From Sulfuricurvum sp. (GTDB lineage: Bacteria > Campylobacterota > Campylobacteria > Campylobacterales > Sulfurimonadaceae): a stretch of DNA of 64,000 bases. The stretch spans positions 271,482 through 335,481 of the forward strand of contig JAUYAU010000004.1 in assembly GCA_030693335.1 (NCBI GenBank), written 5' to 3'. Within the stretch, counting starts at the first letter, position 1. Every line of letters begins with the position of its first letter. The notes beneath the pieces are model-generated. The model worked only from the letters and a program-made list of their open reading frames with translations. It was not told the origin of the DNA and searched no databases. Shown one piece after another: positions 57,352 to 64,000 of the stretch. The position numbers were made by a program, and so were the translations under genes.

Positions 57352-58103
57352 AATTTTCCCCGAGTCTTTTTGAATTTCACAATGTCACGTTGACCCGTCA
57401 AGACAATGAGATTTTAAAATCGGTTAACTGTACCGTTTTAAAGGGTGAGTATTGTGCGATCATCGGACCAAACGGAGGAGGGAAAACAACACTGATCCGA
57501 TTGCTGATGGGGCTTGATAAACCGACGTCAGGAACGATTAAATTGTTTGGGGTAGAACAACATCAATTTAAAGCATGGCACAAAATCGGTTATGTCCCCC
57601 AGCGCTCAGCTCTTGTAGATGCCAGTTTTCCTGCAACGGTGCGTGAGGTAGTTGCAATGGGACGTTATGCGCTTCGAGGGATATTGAGTTTTGAATCTGC
57701 CGAAGATAAACGTATTATAGAAGAATCGATGGAGCAAATGGCGGTGAGTGATTTGCGTGATCGGCTGATCGGTCATCTCTCAGGTGGACAGCGTCAGCGC
57801 GTTATGATTGCACGGGCATTGGCCTCTCATCCGGAAGTGCTCATTGTAGATGAACCTAACACGGGGGTTGACGTAGAGTCTCAGCACCGTTTTTATGAAC
57901 TGTTGCGTTCGTTGCACAAAACCAGAGGGATCAGCATTTTGTTTATTACGCATGATGTTGGCGTTATTGCCGAAGATATTTCGAAACTTTTTTTCGTAAA
58001 TCAAACTCTTTTGGTTTCTCAAACACCCCAAGAAATTGTGGGATGTGAATCGATCAGTCGTCTTTACGGCAATCCTTCTCATGTGCTTACACACAACCAC
58101 TAG
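57348..58103 (+). CDS. znuC: Zinc ABC transporter ATP-binding protein ZnuC
   Basis: ATPase that drives zinc import. Walker A GPNGGGKTTLIRLLMG, Q-loop YVPQRSALVDASFPATV, ABC signature HLSGGQRQRVMIARAL, Walker B VLIVDEPNTGVD and the switch His in LFITHDVG. The most likely start is a TTG at 57348 that overlaps the znuA stop (TTGA), with GGAG 5 bp upstream; a GTG at 57342 is the alternative. 251 residues. Ten bp separate it from the permease gene. Confidence 0.93.
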   Translation: MKFSPSLFEFHNVTLTRQDNEILKSVNCTVLKGEYCAIIGPNGGGKTTLIRLLMGLDKPTSGTIKLFGVEQHQFKAWHKIGYVPQRSALVDASFPATVREVVAMGRYALRGILSFESAEDKRIIEESMEQMAVSDLRDRLIGHLSGGQRQRVMIARALASHPEVLIVDEPNTGVDVESQHRFYELLRSLHKTRGISILFITHDVGVIAEDISKLFFVNQTLLVSQTPQEIVGCESISRLYGNPSHVLTHNH

Positions 58104-58112
58104 GATTACAGT

Positions 58113-58910
58113 ATGATTGAAATGTTGAATTATCCTTTCATGCAGCGTGCTTTCGCTGCAGGACTTATTATCGCAATTTTAGCAGCCATCAGCGGTTCAT
58201 TTATAGTATTACGCCGATATTCTCTTTTGAGTGAAACGCTTGCACACGTTTCTCTTGTCGGTGTTTCGATTGGTATACTCATCGGAAGCAACCCCCTATG
58301 GATGGCGATTATTGCTTCATTGGTGGCTTCATGGATGATTGAATACTTGCGAAGCGTTCATCACCTGTATTCAGATTCGATATTAGCGATCTTTTTGTCA
58401 GGCTCTTTGGCTTTGGCAATTATTATTGTTTCTTTGGCAGGATCTTTTAATGCATCGCTGTTTAGCTACCTCTTCGGTTCGATTCTCTCAGTAACGAATG
58501 AAGATTTGATTATCATGGCGATTGCAGGGACAGCAGGAATGGCACTGTTGCTCTTATTCTTCAAAGAGCTCTACTTTATTGCATTTGATGAAGAGGTTGC
58601 ACGCGCGAGTGGTATTCGTGTGGGACTGCTTAACTTTATGCTTGTGAGCGTCATCGCGGTCATCATCGCCCTCTCGATACGGGTTGTCGGGACACTGTTG
58701 ATCGGGGCATTGATGGTGATTCCTCCTGTTGCGGCAATACGTTTCGGATTGGGGTTTTTCAAAACGATGCTCCTTTCGATCGCGATTGCGCTAGTCAGCG
58801 TCATTATCGGCCTTAGTGCCTCTTTTTTCTTTTCGCTTCCTAGCGGTGCGGCAATCGTATTGTGTCTCTTGCTCTTTTTCATTGCCGCGTTGGTGATCAA
58901 TCTTCCATGA
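58113..58910 (+). CDS. znuB: Zinc ABC transporter permease ZnuB
   Basis: Membrane channel of the zinc importer, ABC-3 family. 265 residues with about eight helices. Typical segments are MQRAFAAGLIIAILAAISGSFIVLRRYSLLSETLAHVSLVGV and VGTLLIGALMVIPPVAAIRFG. The GSILSVTNEDL motif is also family-like. The stop overlaps the start of the methyltransferase gene (ATGA), so that gene is coupled. Confidence 0.93.
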   Translation: MIEMLNYPFMQRAFAAGLIIAILAAISGSFIVLRRYSLLSETLAHVSLVGVSIGILIGSNPLWMAIIASLVASWMIEYLRSVHHLYSDSILAIFLSGSLALAIIIVSLAGSFNASLFSYLFGSILSVTNEDLIIMAIAGTAGMALLLLFFKELYFIAFDEEVARASGIRVGLLNFMLVSVIAVIIALSIRVVGTLLIGALMVIPPVAAIRFGLGFFKTMLLSIAIALVSVIIGLSASFFFSLPSGAAIVLCLLLFFIAALVINLP

Positions 58911-59590
58911 GGGTACATGAAGAGTTTTCTCGTTATGCCTCCCAATACGCTACGCATAATCTCATTCAGACAAAAGTCGCGCAGAAGCTGGCGGAAGACA
59001 TCAACGATAAGCCTCGTAAAATTCTTGATCTCGGATGCGGTAACGGTACCCTTTTTTCCTGCATTGATTGGGAACCGGAACTTTTTGTCGGAGTGGATTT
59101 TTCGCAAGCGATGCTTTCCCATCATCCACGCGGCTCCAATGTCGCTTTGATGTTGGGGGATTTCAATGATCCTGCCCTTTATGGACAGCTTACTAAATTT
59201 ACTATTGATCGTATTTATTCCGCTTCTGCATTACAGTGGGCAGATGATTTGGACAATGTTTTCAACTCCATTTGTGCCTTAAACAGCTGTGTCTCTCTTG
59301 CCATATTCACCTCGGGAACTTTTCAAACTCTCTATGAAACAGCAGGACTTTCCCCTATTCTCAAATCTTCCGATGAGGTGATCGAGATCGCAAGCCGTCA
59401 TTTTGATGCCCAATTCGAGATTGTCCGCTATGTGCTGGAGTTTGATACGGTACGGGAGATGTTTCGCTATATCAAACGTAGTGGTGTCAGCGGTGGACGC
59501 AGAGTTCTTGATTTTACACAGACAAAACAACTGATGGAAAGCTATCCGTTGAATTATTTGGAGTTTGAGGTTGTGTTTATTACTACCTAA
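58907..59590 (+). CDS. BioC-like SAM-dependent methyltransferase
   Basis: 227 residues from the ATG that overlaps the znuB stop (ATGA). The N terminus FSRYASQYATHNLIQTKVAQKLAEDI matches the opening of malonyl-ACP O-methyltransferase BioC. The SAM motif KILDLGCGNGTLFSCI, VGVDFSQAML and the BioC-like IYSASALQWADDLDNVF follow. Late residues GVSGGRRVLDFTQTKQLMESYPLNYLEFEVVFI fit the BioC C terminus. BioC starts biotin synthesis by methylating malonyl-ACP. The link to zinc genes is positional only. Likely but not certain, since related methyltransferases share much of this pattern. Confidence 0.72.
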   Translation: MRVHEEFSRYASQYATHNLIQTKVAQKLAEDINDKPRKILDLGCGNGTLFSCIDWEPELFVGVDFSQAMLSHHPRGSNVALMLGDFNDPALYGQLTKFTIDRIYSASALQWADDLDNVFNSICALNSCVSLAIFTSGTFQTLYETAGLSPILKSSDEVIEIASRHFDAQFEIVRYVLEFDTVREMFRYIKRSGVSGGRRVLDFTQTKQLMESYPLNYLEFEVVFITT

Positions 59591-60840
59591 AATTTCATCT
59601 CACTAAACAGCGGTCTCTCTTTCGCAGCTTCATTCATACATTTTTTTCTCAATTCTTCCAACATAGTATAGATAGCCCCCTCTTTAGTGGGGCACAGTGA
59701 GAGCATGTCATCCAGCAGACATCCAAGTGCACGCACCTCAATCCTTTCAAACGCTTTTTGATGAGGTTCATAAAAGCTTGCTGCACCAAAATCACCTAAA
59801 TAGCAATTTTTTTCGTCATTGATGAGGATGTTGTGGGCATAAAGATCACCGTGCATGAGTCCGCGCGAATGCAGATGAGCAGCGGCGGAGGCGATTGCTT
59901 TTGCTACTGCTTGGATAGTTTCAATGCTAAATATCTTTCCTTCATGAAATGTGTCGCGCGTACAGGTTTCAAAATCGGGTGGTAACCCGAGGTTTTGATA
60001 AACAGCAGGGATATACTCCAGCAGTAGACCCAATTTGTCGTTTCCTTTAATTCTTGCCAAAACCTTGATCAGATTTGGATGCTCACCCGTGCTCATGCAG
60101 GCATTCATTTCATCATGGGCATAGCCGTCACTGGTTATCGCCCCTTTAAAGAGCTTGAGCGCGACATCTTTCTTGTGCATGTTGCAATAAGCTTTGAAAA
60201 TCTCACCCGAAGCACCTGAACCTAAAATCTCTTTGATATCCAATGCTTCATACTCTACCTCTTCAAGCGCAAATTTTTGGTTTCCACTGCAGGGATTGCC
60301 CGAAAATGCAAGCCAAGAGAGCTTTGGCAGATCAAATAACCATGTTGGGATCTCTTGGAGCTGATTGGCTGATAATCGCAACAGTTCAAGATTCCGACAC
60401 CGTGACATTTCGTCTGGAAGTTCTTTTATTTGATTTCCCGCCAGAGGAAACTTCTGAAGCTTGTGCAGTTTGCCAATTGAGTGTGGTAATTGAGTGAGTT
60501 TATTATCAGTCAGTATCAACCAGCGAATATTTAAAGGTAAAATGTCTTCGTCAAATTTCTCAATCTGGTTTGCTTTAAATCCCAACATAGTGAGGTTTTC
60601 ACACCCAATAAAAGAGGGGATATGAGAAAAGCGATTGTAAGAAAAAAAGGCGATTCTCAAGTTTCTAAGCTTGCTAAAGTCTTTAGGAAGAGACGTTAGA
60701 GCATTATGGCTCAAATCTAAGACTTCCAAAGTATCGGCTAATTCGAAGATTTCTTGGGGAAATTCAGTCAAGTTTTCACTAAGAGTGAGCCGTTTTATCC
60801 CTTTTAGTGCTCCGGTACGCAGTTGTGCTAACGTTTGCAT
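59587..60840 (-). CDS. Leucine-rich-repeat protein kinase
   Basis: 417 residues, no membrane segment. Residues 15-180 hold about seven LRRs of 22-24 residues (for example LEVLDLSHNALTSLPKDFSKL, IRWLILTDNKLTQLPHSIGKL, LELLRLSANQLQEIPTWLFDL). A compact protein kinase follows: glycine loop GSGASGE (207-213), catalytic-lysine motif VALKLFK (Lys229), HGD catalytic loop MHGDLYAHNILIN (His330, Asp332, Asn337) and DFG (350-352). All residues for phosphotransfer are present, though HRD is HGD and the C-lobe is short. It probably phosphorylates Ser/Thr (or small molecules) under control of LRR ligand binding. Convergent with the BioC-like gene (4-bp overlap) and divergent from a small unknown gene. Confidence 0.88.
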   Translation of the reverse strand: MQTLAQLRTGALKGIKRLTLSENLTEFPQEIFELADTLEVLDLSHNALTSLPKDFSKLRNLRIAFFSYNRFSHIPSFIGCENLTMLGFKANQIEKFDEDILPLNIRWLILTDNKLTQLPHSIGKLHKLQKFPLAGNQIKELPDEMSRCRNLELLRLSANQLQEIPTWLFDLPKLSWLAFSGNPCSGNQKFALEEVEYEALDIKEILGSGASGEIFKAYCNMHKKDVALKLFKGAITSDGYAHDEMNACMSTGEHPNLIKVLARIKGNDKLGLLLEYIPAVYQNLGLPPDFETCTRDTFHEGKIFSIETIQAVAKAIASAAAHLHSRGLMHGDLYAHNILINDEKNCYLGDFGAASFYEPHQKAFERIEVRALGCLLDDMLSLCPTKEGAIYTMLEELRKKCMNEAAKERPLFSEMKF

Positions 60841-60922
60841 AATGCCCTTTTTGTTGAAATTTTATCCAATTGCAGCTTGGGCTATTTTTTGATCTCAATT
60901 CTTAAACCAATTTTACATCATA

Positions 60923-60940
60923 TGCGTTATACTATACGCA
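60923..60940 (+). promoter_or_regulatory. Inverted repeat over a -10 element between the LRR kinase and a small gene
   Basis: TGCGTTATACTATACGCA is a near-perfect palindrome (TGCGT/ACGCA arms at 60923-60927 and 60936-60940). It contains TATACT (60928-60933) at a suitable distance from the start of the gene at 60961. It may be a repressor site for that gene. Confidence 0.45.
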
Positions 60941-60960
60941 ATAAATGTGGGAGGTGCACG

Positions 60961-61335
60961 ATGCACAACATTGAAAAATATGACAACTTAAAAGATGTAA
61001 TGCCAAAATTGCAACCTGTTCTCGTAGAAGCAATTCAATCAGAGTTTTTAGAAATCAAAAAAATCAATAAAGAATGTGAAAAATACATTGCTTCATGCGT
61101 CCAGATGCCAGAACTTAAAAATGCTGAGTATGTCATTTTTTCCCACCATATCAAAAAGAATGAGCATAAATACGAGATATTTGTGTTTATCGATGGACAA
61201 GGAAATATTGTTCGGCATGTTACGGGTAGAGAGATGGAACTGTACGGCTTACTAGGATCGTGCACCAACTTGCATCTATCCGATGAATTTATTGAGTCTA
61301 AGAGCCATTGTGACACGGATGAATGCCGTCGTTAA
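60961..61335 (+). CDS. Small cytoplasmic protein of unknown function next to the LRR kinase
   Basis: 124 residues from an ATG with GGAGG at 6 bp, the strongest Shine-Dalgarno in this part; the ORF track extends upstream without support. No signal or membrane segment. It is Lys/Glu-rich, with an N-terminal helical part (LVEAIQSEFLEIKKINKECEKYIA) and then beta-strand-like text (EYVIFSHHIKKNEHKYEIFVFIDGQGNIVRHVTG). Cysteines at the end (SKSHCDTDECRR) could bind metal or form disulfides. I do not recognise it. It is divergent from the kinase gene and overlaps the flavoprotein gene tail to tail by 4 bp. Confidence 0.68.
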   Translation: MHNIEKYDNLKDVMPKLQPVLVEAIQSEFLEIKKINKECEKYIASCVQMPELKNAEYVIFSHHIKKNEHKYEIFVFIDGQGNIVRHVTGREMELYGLLGSCTNLHLSDEFIESKSHCDTDECRR

Positions 61336-62543
61336 GTTAGGTTTTTAAGGATCCCCTTGGCAGCAAATCGTCCGCTAGCAAAAGAAGCTGTCAATAAATA
61401 GCCTCCTGTCGGAGCATCCCAATCGAGCATTTCTCCTGCGCAATAGACATTTGGCAGACGGCAAAGCATCAAATCTTCAGTAAGTGCTTCGCGCTTCACT
61501 CCTCCTGAGGTACTAATCGCTTCCTCTATGGGTTGCATTCCCGTGAGTTTGATCGGATATTCTTTGATAAATGCCGCAATGCAAATAGGGTCAGACCATT
61601 TATCTTTAGGCAATGCTTCGCGAATGAGGGCTATTTTAACGCTGTCCAGTCCTGCTTTGCGCCAGATATTATTGATGGATTGTTTTCCTGATGGTGCCAA
61701 CAAAGCACGGAGTTTGTTGAGTGTTACATAAGGAAGCAGATCCAAATAAAGAGTAGCCTCACCATCAGAAACCACTTTCTCCCGCAGAGGACGGGATAAT
61801 GCATAGACTAAACCTCCTTCAATACCGTAGGTTGTCAAAATAGCTTCCGATGAGCTCTTTTGAATTTCGCCAGAGTCATTTTTAACCCAGCCTGCTATAT
61901 TTTTGAGCGGCTTGCCCAAATGGGAATCCATATGCTGAGACCATGTTGCTTTAAATCCGCAGTTTGAGGGTAATAATGGATTGATTGCGATATTCGATGA
62001 GGTTAAGATCTTGACCCATGCCCCATCTGATCCCAAACTAGGCCAGCTGGCACCGCCTAAAGCTAAGATGGTTGCATCTGGTGTGATGACTTTTTCGCCA
62101 TCAGCAGTTGAAAAACGTAAATCGCCATTAGTGGTAAAACCTTTCCAATAATGGTTGCAATGAACGCTAACTCCCCGTTTTTTCAAATTAGAGAGCCAAC
62201 GGCGAAGCAGTGGTGCGGCTTTCATCTCGGTTGGAAAGATGCGGCCGGATGTTCCGATGAATGAGGAAACGCCCAAGCTTTGCATCCATGACACGATGTC
62301 ATTAGGATTAAACTCATCAATCATCGGTTTGAGCCAATCACTATGATCGTAGCGCAGGATAAAATTAGGTAACGGTTCACTGTGGGTGATGTTTAATCCC
62401 CCCTTGCCTGCCATGAGAAACTTTCTCCCTACGGAAGCCTTTGCCTCAAAAAGATCTACCAATATGCCGTGTGCAGATAAAATATCGGCCGCCATTAACC
62501 CCGCCGGACCTGCCCCAATGATGACAACACGCTTAGAGTTCAA
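61332..62543 (-). CDS. HI0933/BaiN-family FAD-dependent oxidoreductase
   Basis: 403 residues with an N-terminal dinucleotide fold (RVVIIGAGPAGLMAADILSAHG). The HI0933-family signature FLMAGKGGLNITHSE follows, then FPTEMKAAPLLRRWL and a C-terminal FAD segment NVYCAGEMLDWDAPTGGYLLTASFASGRFAAKG. Members bind FAD tightly, but natural substrates are mostly unknown. The start is a TTG that overlaps the stop of the upstream gene (TTGA). It is in the operon with the ThiE-N-like and YccA genes. Confidence 0.88.
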   Translation of the reverse strand: MNSKRVVIIGAGPAGLMAADILSAHGILVDLFEAKASVGRKFLMAGKGGLNITHSEPLPNFILRYDHSDWLKPMIDEFNPNDIVSWMQSLGVSSFIGTSGRIFPTEMKAAPLLRRWLSNLKKRGVSVHCNHYWKGFTTNGDLRFSTADGEKVITPDATILALGGASWPSLGSDGAWVKILTSSNIAINPLLPSNCGFKATWSQHMDSHLGKPLKNIAGWVKNDSGEIQKSSSEAILTTYGIEGGLVYALSRPLREKVVSDGEATLYLDLLPYVTLNKLRALLAPSGKQSINNIWRKAGLDSVKIALIREALPKDKWSDPICIAAFIKEYPIKLTGMQPIEEAISTSGGVKREALTEDLMLCRLPNVYCAGEMLDWDAPTGGYLLTASFASGRFAAKGILKNLT

Positions 62544-62965
62544 CGACTCTCGTTATTGAGATGTAAGAGATTCTCTTTTTCTAATGTATAGAGTTCATAC
62601 CGGATCTGTTTAAACCGTTCACTCAAAGCGGGCTCCACTATTTTATACAGTTCCTCTAAAACGCGCGCCGATTCTTGCCCTCTTTTATAGTTGGCGATCA
62701 ATATACTGCGTAAATCGGTGCGGTTCATTTCACTTTGCATGGTAGGGCGTAAAACATCGTTGACGCTGTCACGTGAGGCGAGGAGCGATTCGAGCGGTTC
62801 AATACGGCATTGATGTCGAAGTGTTTTGAGTGCAGTGGAGAGAGACTTGTCATTGTGAACATAGCGCGCTATATCCTCAATCACACGTATCCCCTCTTTG
62901 AGACGGTTGAGATTGGCATCCACCACTCGGAAAAGTTCCGAGGGGAGAGTGGTATTAGTCGTCAC
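62540..62965 (-). CDS. Stand-alone domain like the N-terminal part of ThiE fusions
   Basis: About 141 residues from a GTG at 62965 that overlaps the YccA gene end by 11 bp; the track start lies inside that gene and is not real. The protein is all-helical: LFRVVDANLNRLKEGIRVIEDIARYV, then LKTLRHQCRIE, then TMQSEMNRTDLRSILIANYKRGQESARVLEELYKI. These pieces match the helical domain found N-terminal to thiamine-phosphate synthase in some bacteria, here without the ThiE barrel. Its role is unknown. It might bind a thiamine precursor or act with a separate ThiE, but no thi genes are nearby. Confidence 0.7.
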   Translation of the reverse strand: MTTNTTLPSELFRVVDANLNRLKEGIRVIEDIARYVHNDKSLSTALKTLRHQCRIEPLESLLASRDSVNDVLRPTMQSEMNRTDLRSILIANYKRGQESARVLEELYKIVEPALSERFKQIRYELYTLEKENLLHLNNESR

Positions 62966-63662
62966 TGTTACCGAAAATTCCGAAGATTTGCAGTAACGTG
63001 ATGAAAAGGTTAAAGAAATCCAAATACAAAGCAATAGCGCCATCCATAGGTGTTTCATAAGCACCACGGATAACATTTTGCGTATCAACCAAAACCATGA
63101 TACTAATCACGATCAGGAAAATCCCTTGAATCGCTACATAAAGAATTGGGCTTTTCAAGAAAAATATATTGATCAACGAAACTGCTAAAATAATAAAGAA
63201 AGCAATCATAAGCGGCTTCGTCCACGTGGTAAAGTCTTTTGCACTTTTAATAGCAAAGAAACTTAAACCGCCAAACAGCGCAGCTGTCATAAAAAACGCA
63301 TTTCCGACAATTGTTGCTCCACCCGCCATACCAAGAATATGACTCAATAACGGGGTGATAATCACACCGCTGGCAAAAGTAAATCCAAACAGTCCGATCA
63401 TATTAACGCCTGGCTTGTTTTTGATCATTTGAAGACCGAACATACCAAACAACATCCATGGAATTGCAATCCACCAGTAATTCGCCGCAACGATACCGGC
63501 AAACGGCATTCCTACATACGCACCCACACCACCTGCAAGCATTGATGCTGCAAACAATTTGTAGGTCTCTTTAACAAACGAAACGATCTGCGCTTCGCTT
63601 TTAGAAGCGCTCTCGTAACCAAACGCACCTTGTTGTGCATAATCACGATCATATAAACCCAT
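62955..63662 (-). CDS. Bax inhibitor-1/YccA family membrane protein
   Basis: 235 residues with seven predicted helices. It begins with a cytoplasmic tail (MGLYDRDYAQQGAFGYESASKSEAQIVSFVKETYKLFAASML) and continues through GAYVGMPFAG, FGFTFASGVIITPLLSHILG and a last helix before the IALYLDFFNLFITLLQIFGIFGNSDD terminus. That terminus is a family hallmark (LYLDxINLFL.LL). Bacterial YccA modulates FtsH, and related proteins leak calcium; the role here is unknown. First gene of a minus-strand operon of three. Confidence 0.92.
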   Translation of the reverse strand: MGLYDRDYAQQGAFGYESASKSEAQIVSFVKETYKLFAASMLAGGVGAYVGMPFAGIVAANYWWIAIPWMLFGMFGLQMIKNKPGVNMIGLFGFTFASGVIITPLLSHILGMAGGATIVGNAFFMTAALFGGLSFFAIKSAKDFTTWTKPLMIAFFIILAVSLINIFFLKSPILYVAIQGIFLIVISIMVLVDTQNVIRGAYETPMDGAIALYLDFFNLFITLLQIFGIFGNSDD

Positions 63663-64000
63663 AGCTTTTTCCTTATAGAGGTAAATTTAAGATATGAAAG
63701 AATTATACACCAATTTTATTAACCGTGTATTTGCAAATAGAGGAAAAGAGGTAAGAATTAAAGATAAAAAGGGAATATAACGGGTAAAAATGTTACAAAT
63801 AATTACATATAAGGATAGCGAAAAAATCTTTTGGTAAATTCTCTACAATTCTTTCCAAAACCCCTTGACATCTTTTATCTTTTCCCCTATAATTCCCGTC
63901 CACAAACGCTGGAACCTAGAGTTTAGGTTTTAAGAATTGAGTTTGCGATCATTGAAAACTAAGTAGGTCAAACGGTTTGAGACAATCTCAAAACGTTGAC
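63663..64000. other. 338-bp region at the right edge: promoter and leader, probably of an rRNA operon
   Basis: No protein gene is supported. A 28-codon ORF (63694-63780) lacks a good ribosome site. The right half carries a consensus promoter (next entry) and a leader containing GATCATTGAAAACTAAGTAG, a phrase typical of the region before 16S rRNA. A strong imperfect hairpin (63967-64000, TTTGAGA/TCTCAAA core) follows. Confidence 0.55.
63865..63893 (+). promoter_or_regulatory. Consensus sigma70 promoter, probably rrn P1
   Basis: TTGACA (63865-63870) and TATAAT (63888-63893) are both perfect and separated by 17 bp, the only full-consensus promoter noticed in the window. T-rich, AT-rich sequence upstream could act as an UP element. 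The strength and the leader after it suggest a ribosomal RNA operon beginning outside the window. Confidence 0.75.

Noticed and set aside
63694-63780. 28-codon basic ORF with ATG start near the right edge
   Set aside because: AGAGG is too far from the ATG, the composition is that of AT-rich non-coding DNA, and it sits before a likely rRNA promoter. No support for a real peptide.

Overview
The window reads as a piece of a Campylobacterota (epsilonproteobacterial) chromosome, most like the free-living sulfur-oxidising Sulfurimonas/Sulfuricurvum side of the phylum. The evidence is the ruvC / dnaA-dnaN-gyrB origin block, the tig-clpP-def / folE-fliI block familiar from Campylobacter, a NIF-type nifS-nifU pair used for housekeeping Fe-S assembly, split nrdA and nrdB, and a Campylobacter-Cts-like type II secretion/DNA uptake cluster. 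Species cannot be named from sequence alone. All family assignments are from reading the translations; no database search was run.

Layout. 1-8450 is the replication origin neighbourhood: the end of a phosphate permease, queF, a degenerate GGDEF/EAL protein, gyrB, dnaN, dnaA and ruvC, with DnaA-box-like nonamers in three separate intergenic regions. 8450-15355 carries a probable bifunctional ornithine-lipid synthase (OlsF type), an RluA-type pseudouridine synthase, purB, nrdA and a small unknown gene coupled to nrdA. 15352-24430 is one long minus-strand cluster for a type II secretion/type IV pilus-like machine: five prepilin-like proteins, traffic ATPase, inner-membrane F protein, lipoprotein secretin with a glycine repeat insert, and three single-membrane-span accessory proteins. 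Its order resembles the Campylobacter Cts transformation genes, and a comM homologue lies further right at 34198-35703.

24563-29711 holds a Tat-type DUF882 peptidase and a tightly overlapping minus-strand operon (nrdB, nitrilase-family amidohydrolase, pcm, a small methyltransferase, an RsmB-type RNA methyltransferase, a Sel1-repeat protein). 29790-34197 encodes a large DUF748/AsmA-like envelope protein containing a run of nine G inside the reading frame, and a YeiH-family permease. 34198-43645 is comM, def, a degenerate GGDEF protein, clpP, tig, then folE, fliI, nifS and nifU. 43723-54503 is mostly housekeeping (PhoH-like ATPase, aroC, rnc, a LapB-like TPR/zinc-ribbon protein, recJ, pyrG, a Kef-type antiporter, pyrE, frr, secG).

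54561-59590 looks like a zinc homeostasis locus: a DUF1007-NicO fusion transporter, a Fur-family (Zur-like) regulator and, divergently, znuA-znuC-znuB plus a BioC-like methyltransferase, with a perfect 17-bp palindrome between the divergent genes. 59587-63662 has a leucine-rich-repeat protein kinase, a small unknown gene, an HI0933-family flavoprotein, a stand-alone ThiE-N-like domain and a Bax-inhibitor-1/YccA protein. The right edge has a consensus sigma70 promoter and a leader resembling that of an rRNA operon; the rRNA itself would be outside the window.

No tRNA, CRISPR array, insertion sequence or prophage was seen. The best candidates for something new are the pilin-rich Cts-like cluster, the poly-G tract in the DUF748 gene, the LRR kinase with its divergent small partner, and the zinc locus operator.
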